DNA from: Proteobacteria bacterium HN_bin10
GTDB taxonomy: Bacteria; Pseudomonadota; Alphaproteobacteria; Caulobacterales; Aquidulcibacteraceae
Direction: 5' to 3'
Assembly (NCBI GenBank): GCA_002083515.1
Contig: LWDN01000044.1
Location: forward strand, 6,960 to 61,932
DNA length: 54,973 bases
Shown: piece by piece, positions 1 to 7,878 of the stretch
Layout of the letters: each line of letters opens with the position of its first letter
How positions within the stretch are numbered: the stretch's first letter is position 1
Made by a program: the position numbers and the translations under genes
The notes under the pieces: generated by a model
What the model saw: only the letters and a program-made list of their open reading frames with translations
Told to the model about the DNA's origin: nothing
The model's database searches: none

Positions 1-446
1 GCGTCGTTGAAATAGGCGGGAACGGTGATCACGGCCTGAGTGACCGGCTCGCCCAGATAATCTTCCGCCGTCTGCTTCATCTTCTGCAGCACGAACGCGG
101 AGATTTCGGACGGCGCGTATTGCTTGTCGCGGCCTTGGATCCAGGCGTCGCCGTTGGGGCCCTTGACGATCTTATAGGGAACCAGGCCAACGTCCTTCTT
201 GGTGATCGGATCGTCGAAAGAGCGGCCGATCAGCCGCTTCACCGCGTAATAGGTGTGCTCGGGGTTGGTGATCGCCTGGCGCACCGCCTGTACGCCCAGC
301 AGCCGCTCGCCTTTGTCGGTGAACGCCACCACCGATGGCGTGGTGTTCGAGCCTTCGGCGTTGACGATCACCTTCGGTTGGCCGCCTTCCATTACGGCGA
401 CGCACGAATTGGTGGTGCCCAAGTCGATGCCGATCACTTTACCCAT
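1..446 (-). CDS. dnaK: Chaperone DnaK (Hsp70), N-terminal part, truncated by window edge
   Basis: ATP-dependent cytosolic Hsp70 chaperone working with DnaJ and GrpE. The reading frame starts at the ATG at 446 and runs off the left edge after about 148 codons. The first residues are MGKVIGIDLGTTNSCVAVME, the phosphate-1 motif of the Hsp70 ATPase domain. It continues with the usual EGSNTTPSVVAF and AVKRLIGR segments and ends in VTVPAYFND. Only the first part of the nucleotide-binding domain is visible. Downstream genes (often dnaJ) lie outside the window. The 286 bp upstream contain no sigma-32 promoter or CIRCE element that I would defend. The co-chaperone grpE and repressor hrcA lie about 7 kb away, not adjacent. 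Confidence 0.97.
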   Translation of the reverse strand, partial: MGKVIGIDLGTTNSCVAVMEGGQPKVIVNAEGSNTTPSVVAFTDKGERLLGVQAVRQAITNPEHTYYAVKRLIGRSFDDPITKKDVGLVPYKIVKGPNGDAWIQGRDKQYAPSEISAFVLQKMKQTAEDYLGEPVTQAVITVPAYFND

Positions 447-732
447 GTGTACGTCCTCACTCCGTCAGCGGCGCGGCTTCGTCTTGGGGACCCGGGGGGC
501 GTCCGCGAAGTGCGCGTCCTGTTTCTATTCAATGCGATTGGGCGGCCAGTCGCGCCTTGCAGGGTTTCCAGCCGTCTTTGTTCCGGGCTCATGTGGTGTA
601 TCGCCTGCAAGGTGCAAGGCTCGGACGCCCCGGTATCCGCATTCGTCGCAAGGGAATAGGGGGGCGCGTGGTTCGAAGGGCGCCGGGCCTTGGAACAAAA
701 AAGAAACCGAATGGGTAGAAGGCGGACTTGAG

Positions 733-1359
733 ATGACCCACCCGGCCTCGGACCTCGACGGCTTCCGGCTTTGGCCGGGGCTGCTCGATCGCGCCGCCCA
801 GGAGGCGCTGCGCGACGAGGTGTTCGCGCGCATGCGGACAGCGCCGCTCTACATTCCGCGCATGCCCAAGTCTGGCCAGCCGATGCGGGTGCGGATGACC
901 AATTTCGGTCCGCTCGGCTGGGTCACCGACAAGGAGCAGGGGTACCGCTATCAGGCGACGCACCCCGAGAGCGGCCGCCCCTGGCCCGACATGCCGCCGG
1001 TGCTGTTCCAGCTCTGGGACGAACTCGCCGGCTATCCGGCGCCGCCTGAAGCGTGCCTTGTCAATCTCTACGAAGGCGATGCGCGCATGGGTTTGCATGT
1101 CGACGCCGACGAAGAGGCGTGGGACGCGCCGGTGCTTTCGATATCGCTCGGCGACACCGCGCTGTTTCGCATCGGCGGCAGCTTGCGTTCCGATCCGACC
1201 CGCAGCGTGCGGCTTGCATCCGGCGATGTCTGCATGCTCGGCGGCGCCAGCCGGCGCGCCTATCATGGCGTCGACCGCATCCTCAACGGCACGTCGCGAC
1301 TGCTGCCGAAGGGCGGGCGACTCAACCTCACGCTCCGCCGCGTCACCGTTCCAAACTAA
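733..1359 (+). CDS. alkB: AlkB-type Fe(II)/2-oxoglutarate-dependent DNA repair dioxygenase
   Basis: Oxidative demethylase that removes alkyl groups such as 1-methyladenine and 3-methylcytosine from DNA or RNA. The protein is about 208 residues, typical for AlkB. The iron ligands are visible as HVD (H122, D124) and a later YHGVDR histidine (H178). The 2OG-binding RLNLTLR motif (R196, N198, T200, R202) matches the family RxNxTxR signature. The open frame extends far upstream, but the ATG at 733 follows a GGCGGA-like site and begins where family homology begins (MTHPASDLDGFRLW). The gene stands alone, divergent from dnaK. No Ada box or ada gene is nearby. Confidence 0.93.
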   Translation: MTHPASDLDGFRLWPGLLDRAAQEALRDEVFARMRTAPLYIPRMPKSGQPMRVRMTNFGPLGWVTDKEQGYRYQATHPESGRPWPDMPPVLFQLWDELAGYPAPPEACLVNLYEGDARMGLHVDADEEAWDAPVLSISLGDTALFRIGGSLRSDPTRSVRLASGDVCMLGGASRRAYHGVDRILNGTSRLLPKGGRLNLTLRRVTVPN

Positions 1360-1362
1360 ACG

Positions 1363-1498
1363 CGTCATTCCGGACGCGGAGCGCGATCCGGAACCCAGGA
1401 GTCACACGCGCGTCGTTTGCCCCTGGGTTCCGGGCTCAATGCTTTCCGCCTACGCTCATCGAGCTTCGGCGGACAAGCCGCATTGCCCCGGAATGACG
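1363..1498. repeat. Alphaproteobacterial-style intergenic palindromic repeat
   Basis: The element is bounded by cgtcattccgg (1363-1373) and its exact complement ccggaatgacg (1488-1498). An inner 12-bp inverted pair is also present: ccggaacccagg (1388-1399) and cctgggttccgg (1422-1433). It fills the gap between convergent alkB and the M48 protease gene. The wording (GTCATTCCGG, GATCCGGAACCCAGG) resembles dispersed REP-like elements found in many alphaproteobacterial genomes. It may act as a bidirectional terminator or mRNA stabiliser. Only one copy is in this window. Confidence 0.7.
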
Positions 1499-1502
1499 AT
1501 GA

Positions 1503-2867
1503 TCATTCTTGCGTGCTTGGCGCCGCTGGCTCAGCCGCAGACGGCGTCGGAGCGGCCTCAGCATCGCGCGCGCGTACAAAGTCAGGAACCCAGCCCGGAG
1601 GCGGGCCGCCCGGCGTATTCGGCAAGCGCCCGGCGGCGATCTCGTTGGCTTTCCAGACCATGGCACGATGCACGCGATTCCAGCCGGATGGGTGCGTGTA
1701 GAACACCCATTCCTCAAGGCCGCTCGGCTCCATCTTGCGATACTCGGAAAGCAGCACCGCGGCTTCGGCGAAACCATCGGGCTCGCGCGCCGCATTCAGG
1801 CCGAAGGCGTCGGCCTGGTTTTCGTGAAAGCGCGTGATGTTGCGCTGGACGGGCGTTGTCAGCAGTCCGACGACCGTCAGCAAAATCAATACGAGCGGCA
1901 GGCCCGCCGGGTCGGCGATGTCGCGCACGCCCCATCTTTCGTTCTTCGCCAACGCGCGAAACGCGAAGTGCACGAAGGCGAAACTGAACAGGATAAGCCC
2001 GGTGTTCATGATCAGCAGCGAATAGGTGTGCCCCAGGACGTAATGGCCGATCTCGTGGCCCATCACCGCGCGCACCGCTTCCGGACTGCCGCGCTCCAGC
2101 AACGTGTCGGCAAGCGAAATGCGGGTGGTGCCGAAGGCGCCCGAGACGTTGGCGCTGATCGAGTTGGTCTGCCGCGAGCGGTCGTAGACGTAGACATTGT
2201 CGGCCGGCACGCCATTGGCCTGCGCGAAGGCGAGGATGTCGTCACGCAGCTCGCCTTGTTCCATCGGCGTGTAGGTGTTGAACATCGGCGCGATGTAGAC
2301 CGGCGCCAGCATGCCGAGCACGCCGACGAAAACGATCGTCACGGCGGAGCCCCAGATCCACCACGTATTCCGCGCCGCGCGGATGATCGCATAGAGAATG
2401 GCGATGAAGATCGAGCCGACGACGAGGCCTATGCCGGCGCCGATCAGCTGCTCACCGAACCATTCCGGGAACGTCTGCGTGGAAAGATCGTAACGGTGCT
2501 CGCGCACGAAATCGACGTAATGGCTGAACGGGAAGGTGAGCACGGTCGAGACCAGATTCACGAAGAAGCCGACGCCGAGCGCGACCAGGGGGAACCATTT
2601 GACCGTGCGTTCGAGCCAATCGCGGACGCCGCGCGCCCAGCCCAGCAGCAGGATCAGAGCGGCGACCGCAATGGAGACCGCAGCGCTCGCCAGCTCGATC
2701 CAATAGCCGCCCTCGTAATAGGCGTTCGAGCGTGCGGTCGCTTCGGCCCCCATGGTGTCGAGCCAGGCGCGCGTGGCTTGCTCGGGATCGAACGGGAGCG
2801 CCGCCGCCAGGGCCGTTCCAGAAAACACAAAGGCAGCCGAGAACGCCGCCAGGCCGATCAAACGCAT
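1503..2867 (-). CDS. M48 family (Ste24/CAAX-protease-like) membrane zinc metallopeptidase
   Basis: Integral inner-membrane zinc endopeptidase of 454 residues. An N-terminal hydrophobic stretch (1-23) is followed by a predicted signal or TM segment. Several TM helices follow (about 60-77, 94-111, 141-164, 170-192), matching the CAAX-protease N-terminal region. The catalytic HEIGH motif is at H271-E272-H275, and the third zinc ligand is the Glu of HENQAD (E349). Two further helices lie near 283-302 and 323-340. The C-terminal tail is Ala/Pro-rich. Family members degrade or process membrane proteins. In bacteria the role is quality control rather than prenyl-protein maturation. It is divergent from the dienelactone hydrolase gene. 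Confidence 0.9.
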   Translation of the reverse strand: MRLIGLAAFSAAFVFSGTALAAALPFDPEQATRAWLDTMGAEATARSNAYYEGGYWIELASAAVSIAVAALILLLGWARGVRDWLERTVKWFPLVALGVGFFVNLVSTVLTFPFSHYVDFVREHRYDLSTQTFPEWFGEQLIGAGIGLVVGSIFIAILYAIIRAARNTWWIWGSAVTIVFVGVLGMLAPVYIAPMFNTYTPMEQGELRDDILAFAQANGVPADNVYVYDRSRQTNSISANVSGAFGTTRISLADTLLERGSPEAVRAVMGHEIGHYVLGHTYSLLIMNTGLILFSFAFVHFAFRALAKNERWGVRDIADPAGLPLVLILLTVVGLLTTPVQRNITRFHENQADAFGLNAAREPDGFAEAAVLLSEYRKMEPSGLEEWVFYTHPSGWNRVHRAMVWKANEIAAGRLPNTPGGPPPGWVPDFVRARDAEAAPTPSAAEPAAPSTQE

Positions 2868-2968
2868 GAACCTTCCCCCGAAGATTTGACTAGCTCAGAG
2901 CCTGCCCTTGCCTCAGAGCAGGCGCAAGAGCGCGCACGCCGGGCGCGCGCGGAACGGAGACGAACGGA

Positions 2969-3847
2969 ATGAGACTCGATCGGCCAGAGGGCTATTTTCC
3001 TCCGACACGGCGCGCTTTGGCGGGGTCCTTGTTCTTCGCCGGTTACGCTACGGCTGCGTTGTCTTCATGCGCGAGCCCGGTGACCACGCCGAGCGACGAT
3101 CTGATCGTTGAAGACGTTCGCATCGAGGGCGCCGGCGGCTACTCGCTCCCCGCTTATGTGGCGCGGCCGAGCGCGCGCGGCCGGCGCGGCGCAATTATCG
3201 TCGTCAACGAGATTTTCGGCATCCACGATTACATCAAAGATGTCTGCCGCCGCTTCGCCCGCGAGGGCTATGTCGCCATCGCACCGGACTATTTTGATCG
3301 CGCCGGCGATCCGGCGCCGATGACCGATTTCGCTGAAATTCGCGCCATCGTCGGCACCGCCAACAACGAACAGGTGATGGGCGACACCCAGGGTGCAATC
3401 GCGTGGCTGCAAGCGCAGCGTTTCGTGCGCGACGAAGCGATCGGCATCACAGGCTTTTGCTGGGGCGGCACGGTGGTGTGGATGGCGGCGGCGCGCTTTG
3501 CCGCCATCAAGGCGGGCGTCGCCTGGTACGGGCGGCTCGTCCGCCCGCAACCCGGCAGTTGGGGGGCGGAGGAGGAGCGCCCGTGGCCGGCGGACATCGC
3601 GGCCACGCTGCGCACGCCCGTGCTCGGGCTTTATGCAGAGAACGACAACGGCATCCCGCTGGCGAGCGTCGAGACCATGCGCGCGGCGCTGCAGGCCGCC
3701 GGCAATCCGTCGCGTTCGGAGATCGTCGTCTATCCCGGCGTGCAACACGGCTTCCACGCCGACTATCGCCAGAGCTACAACGCCGAGGCCGCCGCCGCCG
3801 GTTGGACGCGTTGTCTCGCCTGGTTCCGCGCCAACGGCGTCGCCTGA
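2969..3847 (+). CDS. Dienelactone hydrolase family alpha/beta hydrolase, probable Tat/lipoprotein export
   Basis: Alpha/beta hydrolase of 292 residues related to carboxymethylenebutenolidase. The nucleophile motif is GFCWGG (C164), so it is a Cys enzyme as in DLH. The acid is likely D226 in ENDNGIP and the base H260 in QHGFHAD. The N-terminus has a twin-arginine followed by a hydrophobic stretch (R14-R15, residues 17-30) and a possible lipobox LSSC (C34), implying export. The natural substrate cannot be told from sequence, because DLH-like proteins act on many esters and lactones. It is followed after 15 bp by an aldo/keto reductase on the same strand, so the two are probably co-transcribed. 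Confidence 0.88.
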   Translation: MRLDRPEGYFPPTRRALAGSLFFAGYATAALSSCASPVTTPSDDLIVEDVRIEGAGGYSLPAYVARPSARGRRGAIIVVNEIFGIHDYIKDVCRRFAREGYVAIAPDYFDRAGDPAPMTDFAEIRAIVGTANNEQVMGDTQGAIAWLQAQRFVRDEAIGITGFCWGGTVVWMAAARFAAIKAGVAWYGRLVRPQPGSWGAEEERPWPADIAATLRTPVLGLYAENDNGIPLASVETMRAALQAAGNPSRSEIVVYPGVQHGFHADYRQSYNAEAAAAGWTRCLAWFRANGVA

Positions 3848-3862
3848 TCTGAAAGGACTCAT

Positions 3863-4924
3863 ATGCGCTATCGGAAACTCGGCCGCACCGGGCTGGCGGT
3901 GTCGGAAATCTGCCTCGGCACCATGACCTTCGGCGGCGACGGCATCTGGAAAGTGATCGGCGCGTTGGAACAGGAGGCCTGCACGCAGCTGGTGAAGGCC
4001 GCGTTCGATCGCGGCGTCACCTTCATCGACACCGCGGACGTCTATTCCAACGGCGTCTCGGAACGGGCGCTGGGGCAGGCGATCAAAGGTCTGCCGCGCG
4101 ACGAACTGGTGATCGCCACCAAGGTGTTCGGGCGCATGGGCGCCTACGAAAGCAATCCAACGCCGGAGCAGAAGCGCCGTTACGCCAACTCCAACCTTTG
4201 GGGGCTGTCACGCAAGCACGTGTTCGACGCGATCGACGCCAGCCTGGAGCGGCTCGATCTCGACTACGTCGATCTCTACCAGGTGCATTCGTTCGATCCG
4301 GCGACACCGCTCGAAGAGACGCTCGAAGCGCTCGATGAAGTGGTGAAGTCGGGCCGGGCGCGCTACATCGGTCTCTGCAATTATGCGGCCTGGCAGATCG
4401 CCAAGGCGCTCGGCGTTTCGGAACGCCACGGCTTGGCGCGCTACGAGTCGCTGCAGATGTATTATTCGATCGCCGGCCGCGATCTCGAACGCGAAGTGGT
4501 GCCGCTGGCGAAGGATCAAGATCTGGCGATCCTGCCGTGGAGCCCACTCGCCGGCGGCTTCCTGTCAGGCAAGTTCACCCGCAACGGCAGCGCCGAGGGC
4601 GCGCGCCGCGCGGCTTTCGACTTCCCGCCGATCGACAAGGAAAAGGCTTATGACATCATCGACGTGATGAAGGAGCTGGGCGACGCGCGCGGCGTTTCGG
4701 TCGCGCAGATCGCGCTGTCCTGGCTGCTGCATCAAAAGCACGTCACCAGCGTCATCATTGGCGCGAGGACGGAAGCGCAGCTCAGCGACAATCTGGCCGC
4801 CGTCACCGTGGAATTGTCGAGCGACGATCTCAAGCGCTTGGACGACGTTTCCCGGTTGCGACCTGAGTATCCGGGCTGGATGCTCGAGCGCCAGGGCGGC
4901 GACCGCCTCTCCGGCCTCAGCTGA
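3863..4924 (+). CDS. Aldo/keto reductase
   Basis: NADPH-dependent oxidoreductase with a TIM-barrel fold, 353 residues. The catalytic tetrad is visible: D56 (FIDTADVYSNG), Y61, K87 (VIATKVFG) and H142 (YQVHSFDP). The C-terminal cofactor-binding segment (VIIGARTEAQLSDNL) is present. It is close to the AKR subfamilies annotated as voltage-gated K-channel beta-subunit-like or YajO-like reductases. It sits directly behind the dienelactone hydrolase gene, so the pair may handle small carbonyl or lactone compounds; that is inference from context. The substrate is unknown. Confidence 0.92.
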   Translation: MRYRKLGRTGLAVSEICLGTMTFGGDGIWKVIGALEQEACTQLVKAAFDRGVTFIDTADVYSNGVSERALGQAIKGLPRDELVIATKVFGRMGAYESNPTPEQKRRYANSNLWGLSRKHVFDAIDASLERLDLDYVDLYQVHSFDPATPLEETLEALDEVVKSGRARYIGLCNYAAWQIAKALGVSERHGLARYESLQMYYSIAGRDLEREVVPLAKDQDLAILPWSPLAGGFLSGKFTRNGSAEGARRAAFDFPPIDKEKAYDIIDVMKELGDARGVSVAQIALSWLLHQKHVTSVIIGARTEAQLSDNLAAVTVELSSDDLKRLDDVSRLRPEYPGWMLERQGGDRLSGLS

Positions 4925-4935
4925 GCAAAGAAAAT

Positions 4936-4964
4936 GCGGCGGCGCCCTTGTCCGGCGCCGCCGC
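4936..4964. terminator. Bidirectional intrinsic terminator between convergent genes
   Basis: A perfect 11-bp inverted repeat gcggcggcgcc (4936-4946) / ggcgccgccgc (4954-4964) with a 7-nt loop lies between the aldo/keto reductase stop and the PPC-protein stop. On the minus strand the stem is followed by cattttcttt, a T-rich tail. It therefore best serves the PPC gene and may also stop plus-strand transcription. Confidence 0.75.
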
Positions 4965-4990
4965 CTCCACGTGCGTCCCCCTGCTTTCGC

Positions 4991-7165
4991 TTAGCGGCGC
5001 ACGATCTTCACTTCATAGCTTCCGGTCGAGCCGCCAAGTCCGCTCACCTGAATGACGAAATCGCCCGTCGCCTCGGGGCTGAAGCGCAGCCGGGCGTCGA
5101 GACCCGGGCCGCTGTCGTCGTCGGAGCTGAGCCGGGTGTTCTCGTCGTTGACGATCGCCACGAACGGATCGGCGAGTGGCGACGCGCCGGCGCCGCCCAC
5201 GGTGATCTCGTAGCTCACGCCAGCTTCGAGGCTGACGCGGTAGCTGTCGATATCGCCGACCATTTCGATGCGGCTGACGCGCGCATCGTCAGCGGCATCC
5301 AGCATTTCGTCGGAATAGACGTTGCCGGGAACGTCGGTATCGGTCGCCCGGATTTGATAGCGTCCGGTGCCGGTGTCCCCGAATGACGACACAGCCAAGA
5401 AGTAGGGCCCGCCTGTCGCCGACGCGAAGTCGAGATAGGCGTTGAGGCCGCGGCCGCCATCGTCATCGGCGACAACCTGATTGCCCTGCGCGTCGTAGAT
5501 GACGAGGTAGGGGTCGGCGAGCGGGTTTGGCTCCATGCTCTCGACATTGATGCGGTAGGGCCGGCCCTCGACGGTCTCGAGCACGAACCAGTCGGCGTCG
5601 CCGTCGACCCCGATCACGCCGGTGCGCGGGTCGCCGGTCGGCGACAAGGCCTCCGCCCCGTCGGGCGACGCGCCCAGTTCGCCAGCGGTGATCGAAAGCG
5701 CGTAGCGGCCTTCAGCGTCGTCGCCGAAGCCGCGCGCCTCGACGTAATAGGCGCCGCCTGCGCCCGCTTGGAACTCAAGCCAGGAATTCAGCCCTTCGCC
5801 GCCGTCGTCATCGCGTGCGAGTTCCGCTCCGTCGGGTCCGTAGACCACGACCATCGGATCGCCCAATGCGTCAGGCGTTCCGGCGCTGGCGAGCGAGATG
5901 CGCACGCCTTGGCCTTCGCCCAGATCGAGGCGGTACCAGTCGCGGTCGGCCGCTGGGCTGAGCGTGCCTTCGCGATAATCGCCATCGGCGCTGACGCTCG
6001 CGTCGGTGGTGTTGTCGCCGGGCACGTCGCCGTCGCGCGCGCTCAGCGAATAGCCGCCGGTCGCGTCGTCGGTGAAGCCGCGCGCTTCGACGAAATAGTC
6101 GCCGGTGCGCGGGGCGGTGAACTCAAGGTAGGAGTTCAGGCCGTCGCCGCCGTCATCGTCAAACGCCAACTCTTCGCCGCGCGAATCGCGCAGGCGCACA
6201 AGCGGATCGCCGACAGGATTGTCGCCGGCCCCGCTCAACGCAAAGCGGTAGGACTGGCCCTCGGTCAGGCGAACGCGATACCAGTCGCTGTCGGTCGCGA
6301 AATCGAGCGTGGAATCTATGGTTTGGCCGGGGCGCAGACGCGCGCCTGTCGAGCGCGAATTGCCGACATCGTCGCGCGGCATGCGTTCAACCGCCACGCT
6401 CAAATCGTAGCGGCCGGTCATGGCGTCGCCGAAGCCGCGCGCTTCGATGAACACCGTGCTGTTGGCGGGCGGCACGAACTCGAGCTGCGAATTGAGGGAG
6501 CCTTGGGAATCGTCGTTGGAAGCGAGTTCATTGCCGTCGCTGTCGACCAGACGCAGGAACGGATCCGGAAGGCCGTCCTCGCCGGCGCCGGCGAGGCTGA
6601 TCCGGTAGCGATTGCCGGTGCGCACGGGCAGCCGATACCAGTCGACATCGCCTTCATACTCGACGTTGCCGGTCACGGTGCGCCCCGCGGCGATGCGCGC
6701 GCGGGTGGATGCATCGTTGCCGACGTCGTCAGCGGGGACGGGGCCTGACGATACGCCAAGGCGATAGGCGCCGGTCGCTTCGCTGTTGAAGGCGCGCGCC
6801 TCGACGAACACCACGCCGCTTTGCGCCGGCGTGTAGCGCAGCGCCGAATTGAGCGAGCCTTCGGCGTCGTCGTTGAAGGCGAGCTGGTTGCCTTCGGCGT
6901 CGTAGATGGAAAGCATCGGATCGAGCGCTTGGCCCTCGGCGTTTTCGATGCCGGCGAGCGCCAAATTGTAGCGTTGGCCTTGCTCGACCTGGAGGCGGAA
7001 CCAATCGGTGTCGCCGGCGGGCGAGATTTCGCCGTCGACATTTCCGGAGAGCGTCGCTTGCGTGGAAGCGTCGCCGGGCTGATCGGCGTATTGCGCCGAA
7101 GCGGGCGACATGCCGAACGCCATCAACGCAGCCGCAGCCGCGCCATACCAAAGCTTCCCTCGCAT
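4991..7165 (-). CDS. Secreted protein built of six PPC-type (pre-peptidase C-terminal) repeats
   Basis: Protein of 724 residues with a Sec signal peptide (MRGKLWYG...SPASA, cleavage about residue 24). The rest is six tandem beta-sandwich units of roughly 115-120 residues. Each has the pattern D-x-D-W-(F/Y)-R, G-x-x-Y-x-(F/L/I), DP-x-(L/V)-x-(I/V/L)-x-(D/N)-x-x-G, and DDD(G/S)xG(L)NSxLxF. The DWFRL-type motif recurs near residues 54, 175, 296, 411, 525 and 646; the last unit is degenerate (DSYR). No catalytic domain, LPXTG, PEP-CTERM or autotransporter domain is present, which is unusual because PPC domains normally hang on peptidases. The many DDD loops may bind calcium. Likely an extracellular or periplasmic binding or adhesive protein; the function is not assignable. 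Confidence 0.85.
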   Translation of the reverse strand: MRGKLWYGAAAAALMAFGMSPASAQYADQPGDASTQATLSGNVDGEISPAGDTDWFRLQVEQGQRYNLALAGIENAEGQALDPMLSIYDAEGNQLAFNDDAEGSLNSALRYTPAQSGVVFVEARAFNSEATGAYRLGVSSGPVPADDVGNDASTRARIAAGRTVTGNVEYEGDVDWYRLPVRTGNRYRISLAGAGEDGLPDPFLRLVDSDGNELASNDDSQGSLNSQLEFVPPANSTVFIEARGFGDAMTGRYDLSVAVERMPRDDVGNSRSTGARLRPGQTIDSTLDFATDSDWYRVRLTEGQSYRFALSGAGDNPVGDPLVRLRDSRGEELAFDDDGGDGLNSYLEFTAPRTGDYFVEARGFTDDATGGYSLSARDGDVPGDNTTDASVSADGDYREGTLSPAADRDWYRLDLGEGQGVRISLASAGTPDALGDPMVVVYGPDGAELARDDDGGEGLNSWLEFQAGAGGAYYVEARGFGDDAEGRYALSITAGELGASPDGAEALSPTGDPRTGVIGVDGDADWFVLETVEGRPYRINVESMEPNPLADPYLVIYDAQGNQVVADDDGGRGLNAYLDFASATGGPYFLAVSSFGDTGTGRYQIRATDTDVPGNVYSDEMLDAADDARVSRIEMVGDIDSYRVSLEAGVSYEITVGGAGASPLADPFVAIVNDENTRLSSDDDSGPGLDARLRFSPEATGDFVIQVSGLGGSTGSYEVKIVRR

Positions 7166-7318
7166 TGTGTTCTCCCCTCAAAGTCGCTGACGAAACAGGA
7201 TTAACGATCCGTCATGTCCGCCGCAAAGCGAAATCCGGGCGAAATTCGGCATTCGGCCTTTTTCGCCGCAGAGCGATGGACGCATTTGGCATAGCTCGCA
7301 ACGCGCCGGGGCGCGAGG

Positions 7319-7870
7319 TCAGACTTTGATGTCGACGTGCGCAGGGGGTGCGCCGGCGGCCCCAGCGGAAACCAAAACCATTGCGGCGCGCAGCGTCCGG
7401 TCGCCCAGGACGTAGCCCGGCTGCATGACCTCCTGGATGGCGCCGGCTGGCTGATCGCCTGGGGCCTGCGCCACCGCTTGGTGAAGGTTGGGATCGAAGG
7501 CGTCGCCCTTGGCGCCGACGCGTCTCAACCCGTGACGCGCGAAGGCGTCGAGGAGCGAGCGCTCGGTCAATTCCAAGCCGGTGATCAGATTACGCAGCGC
7601 TTCGTCGCTGGTTTCGCGCGGGGCGGCTTGCAGCGCTCGCGTCAGCGTGTCGGCGACGGGGAGGAGGTCGGCGGCGAAGCGGTCGATCGCATACAGACGT
7701 GCATCGGCGGCTTGGCGTTCGGCGCGCCGGCGGGTGTTCTCGGCGTCGGCCAACGCGCGGAGCATGTCGTCGCGTGCTTTCGCCAACTCGGCTTGCAGCG
7801 CCGCCAGGTCCGGCGTGTTAGCGCCCGCCTCGGCCGCGTCCTGTACCTGTTCGTCGGTTTCGTTCGTCAT
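7319..7870 (-). CDS. grpE: GrpE nucleotide exchange factor
   Basis: Co-chaperone that releases ADP from DnaK. The product is 183 residues: an N-terminal helical coiled-coil (ALQAELAKARDDMLRALADAENTRRRAERQ) followed by the GrpE head (GLELTERSLLDAFARHGL, FDPNLHQAVAQ, VMQPGYVLGDRTLRAAMVLVS). The open frame extends upstream into hrcA. I chose the ATG at 7870 because GGTGAGG lies 6 nt before it; the ATG at 7876 would abut that site. The start is 8 nt past the hrcA stop, so the two genes form an operon and translation is probably coupled. HrcA control of a grpE operon is usual in the class. Confidence 0.95.
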   Translation of the reverse strand: MTNETDEQVQDAAEAGANTPDLAALQAELAKARDDMLRALADAENTRRRAERQAADARLYAIDRFAADLLPVADTLTRALQAAPRETSDEALRNLITGLELTERSLLDAFARHGLRRVGAKGDAFDPNLHQAVAQAPGDQPAGAIQEVMQPGYVLGDRTLRAAMVLVSAGAAGAPPAHVDIKV

Positions 7871-7878
7871 CGCCATCC

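Noticed and set aside
447..732. Sigma-32 promoter upstream of dnaK
   Set aside because: CTTG-like and CCCTAT-like words occur but none with convincing spacing.
589..1368. Minus-strand frame across alkB
   Set aside because: Arg-rich shadow of alkB; the catalytic motifs belong to the plus strand.
5768..6748. Plus-strand open frame opposite the PPC-repeat gene
   Set aside because: Repeat-driven shadow; the minus-strand gene has a signal peptide and clear domain repeats.
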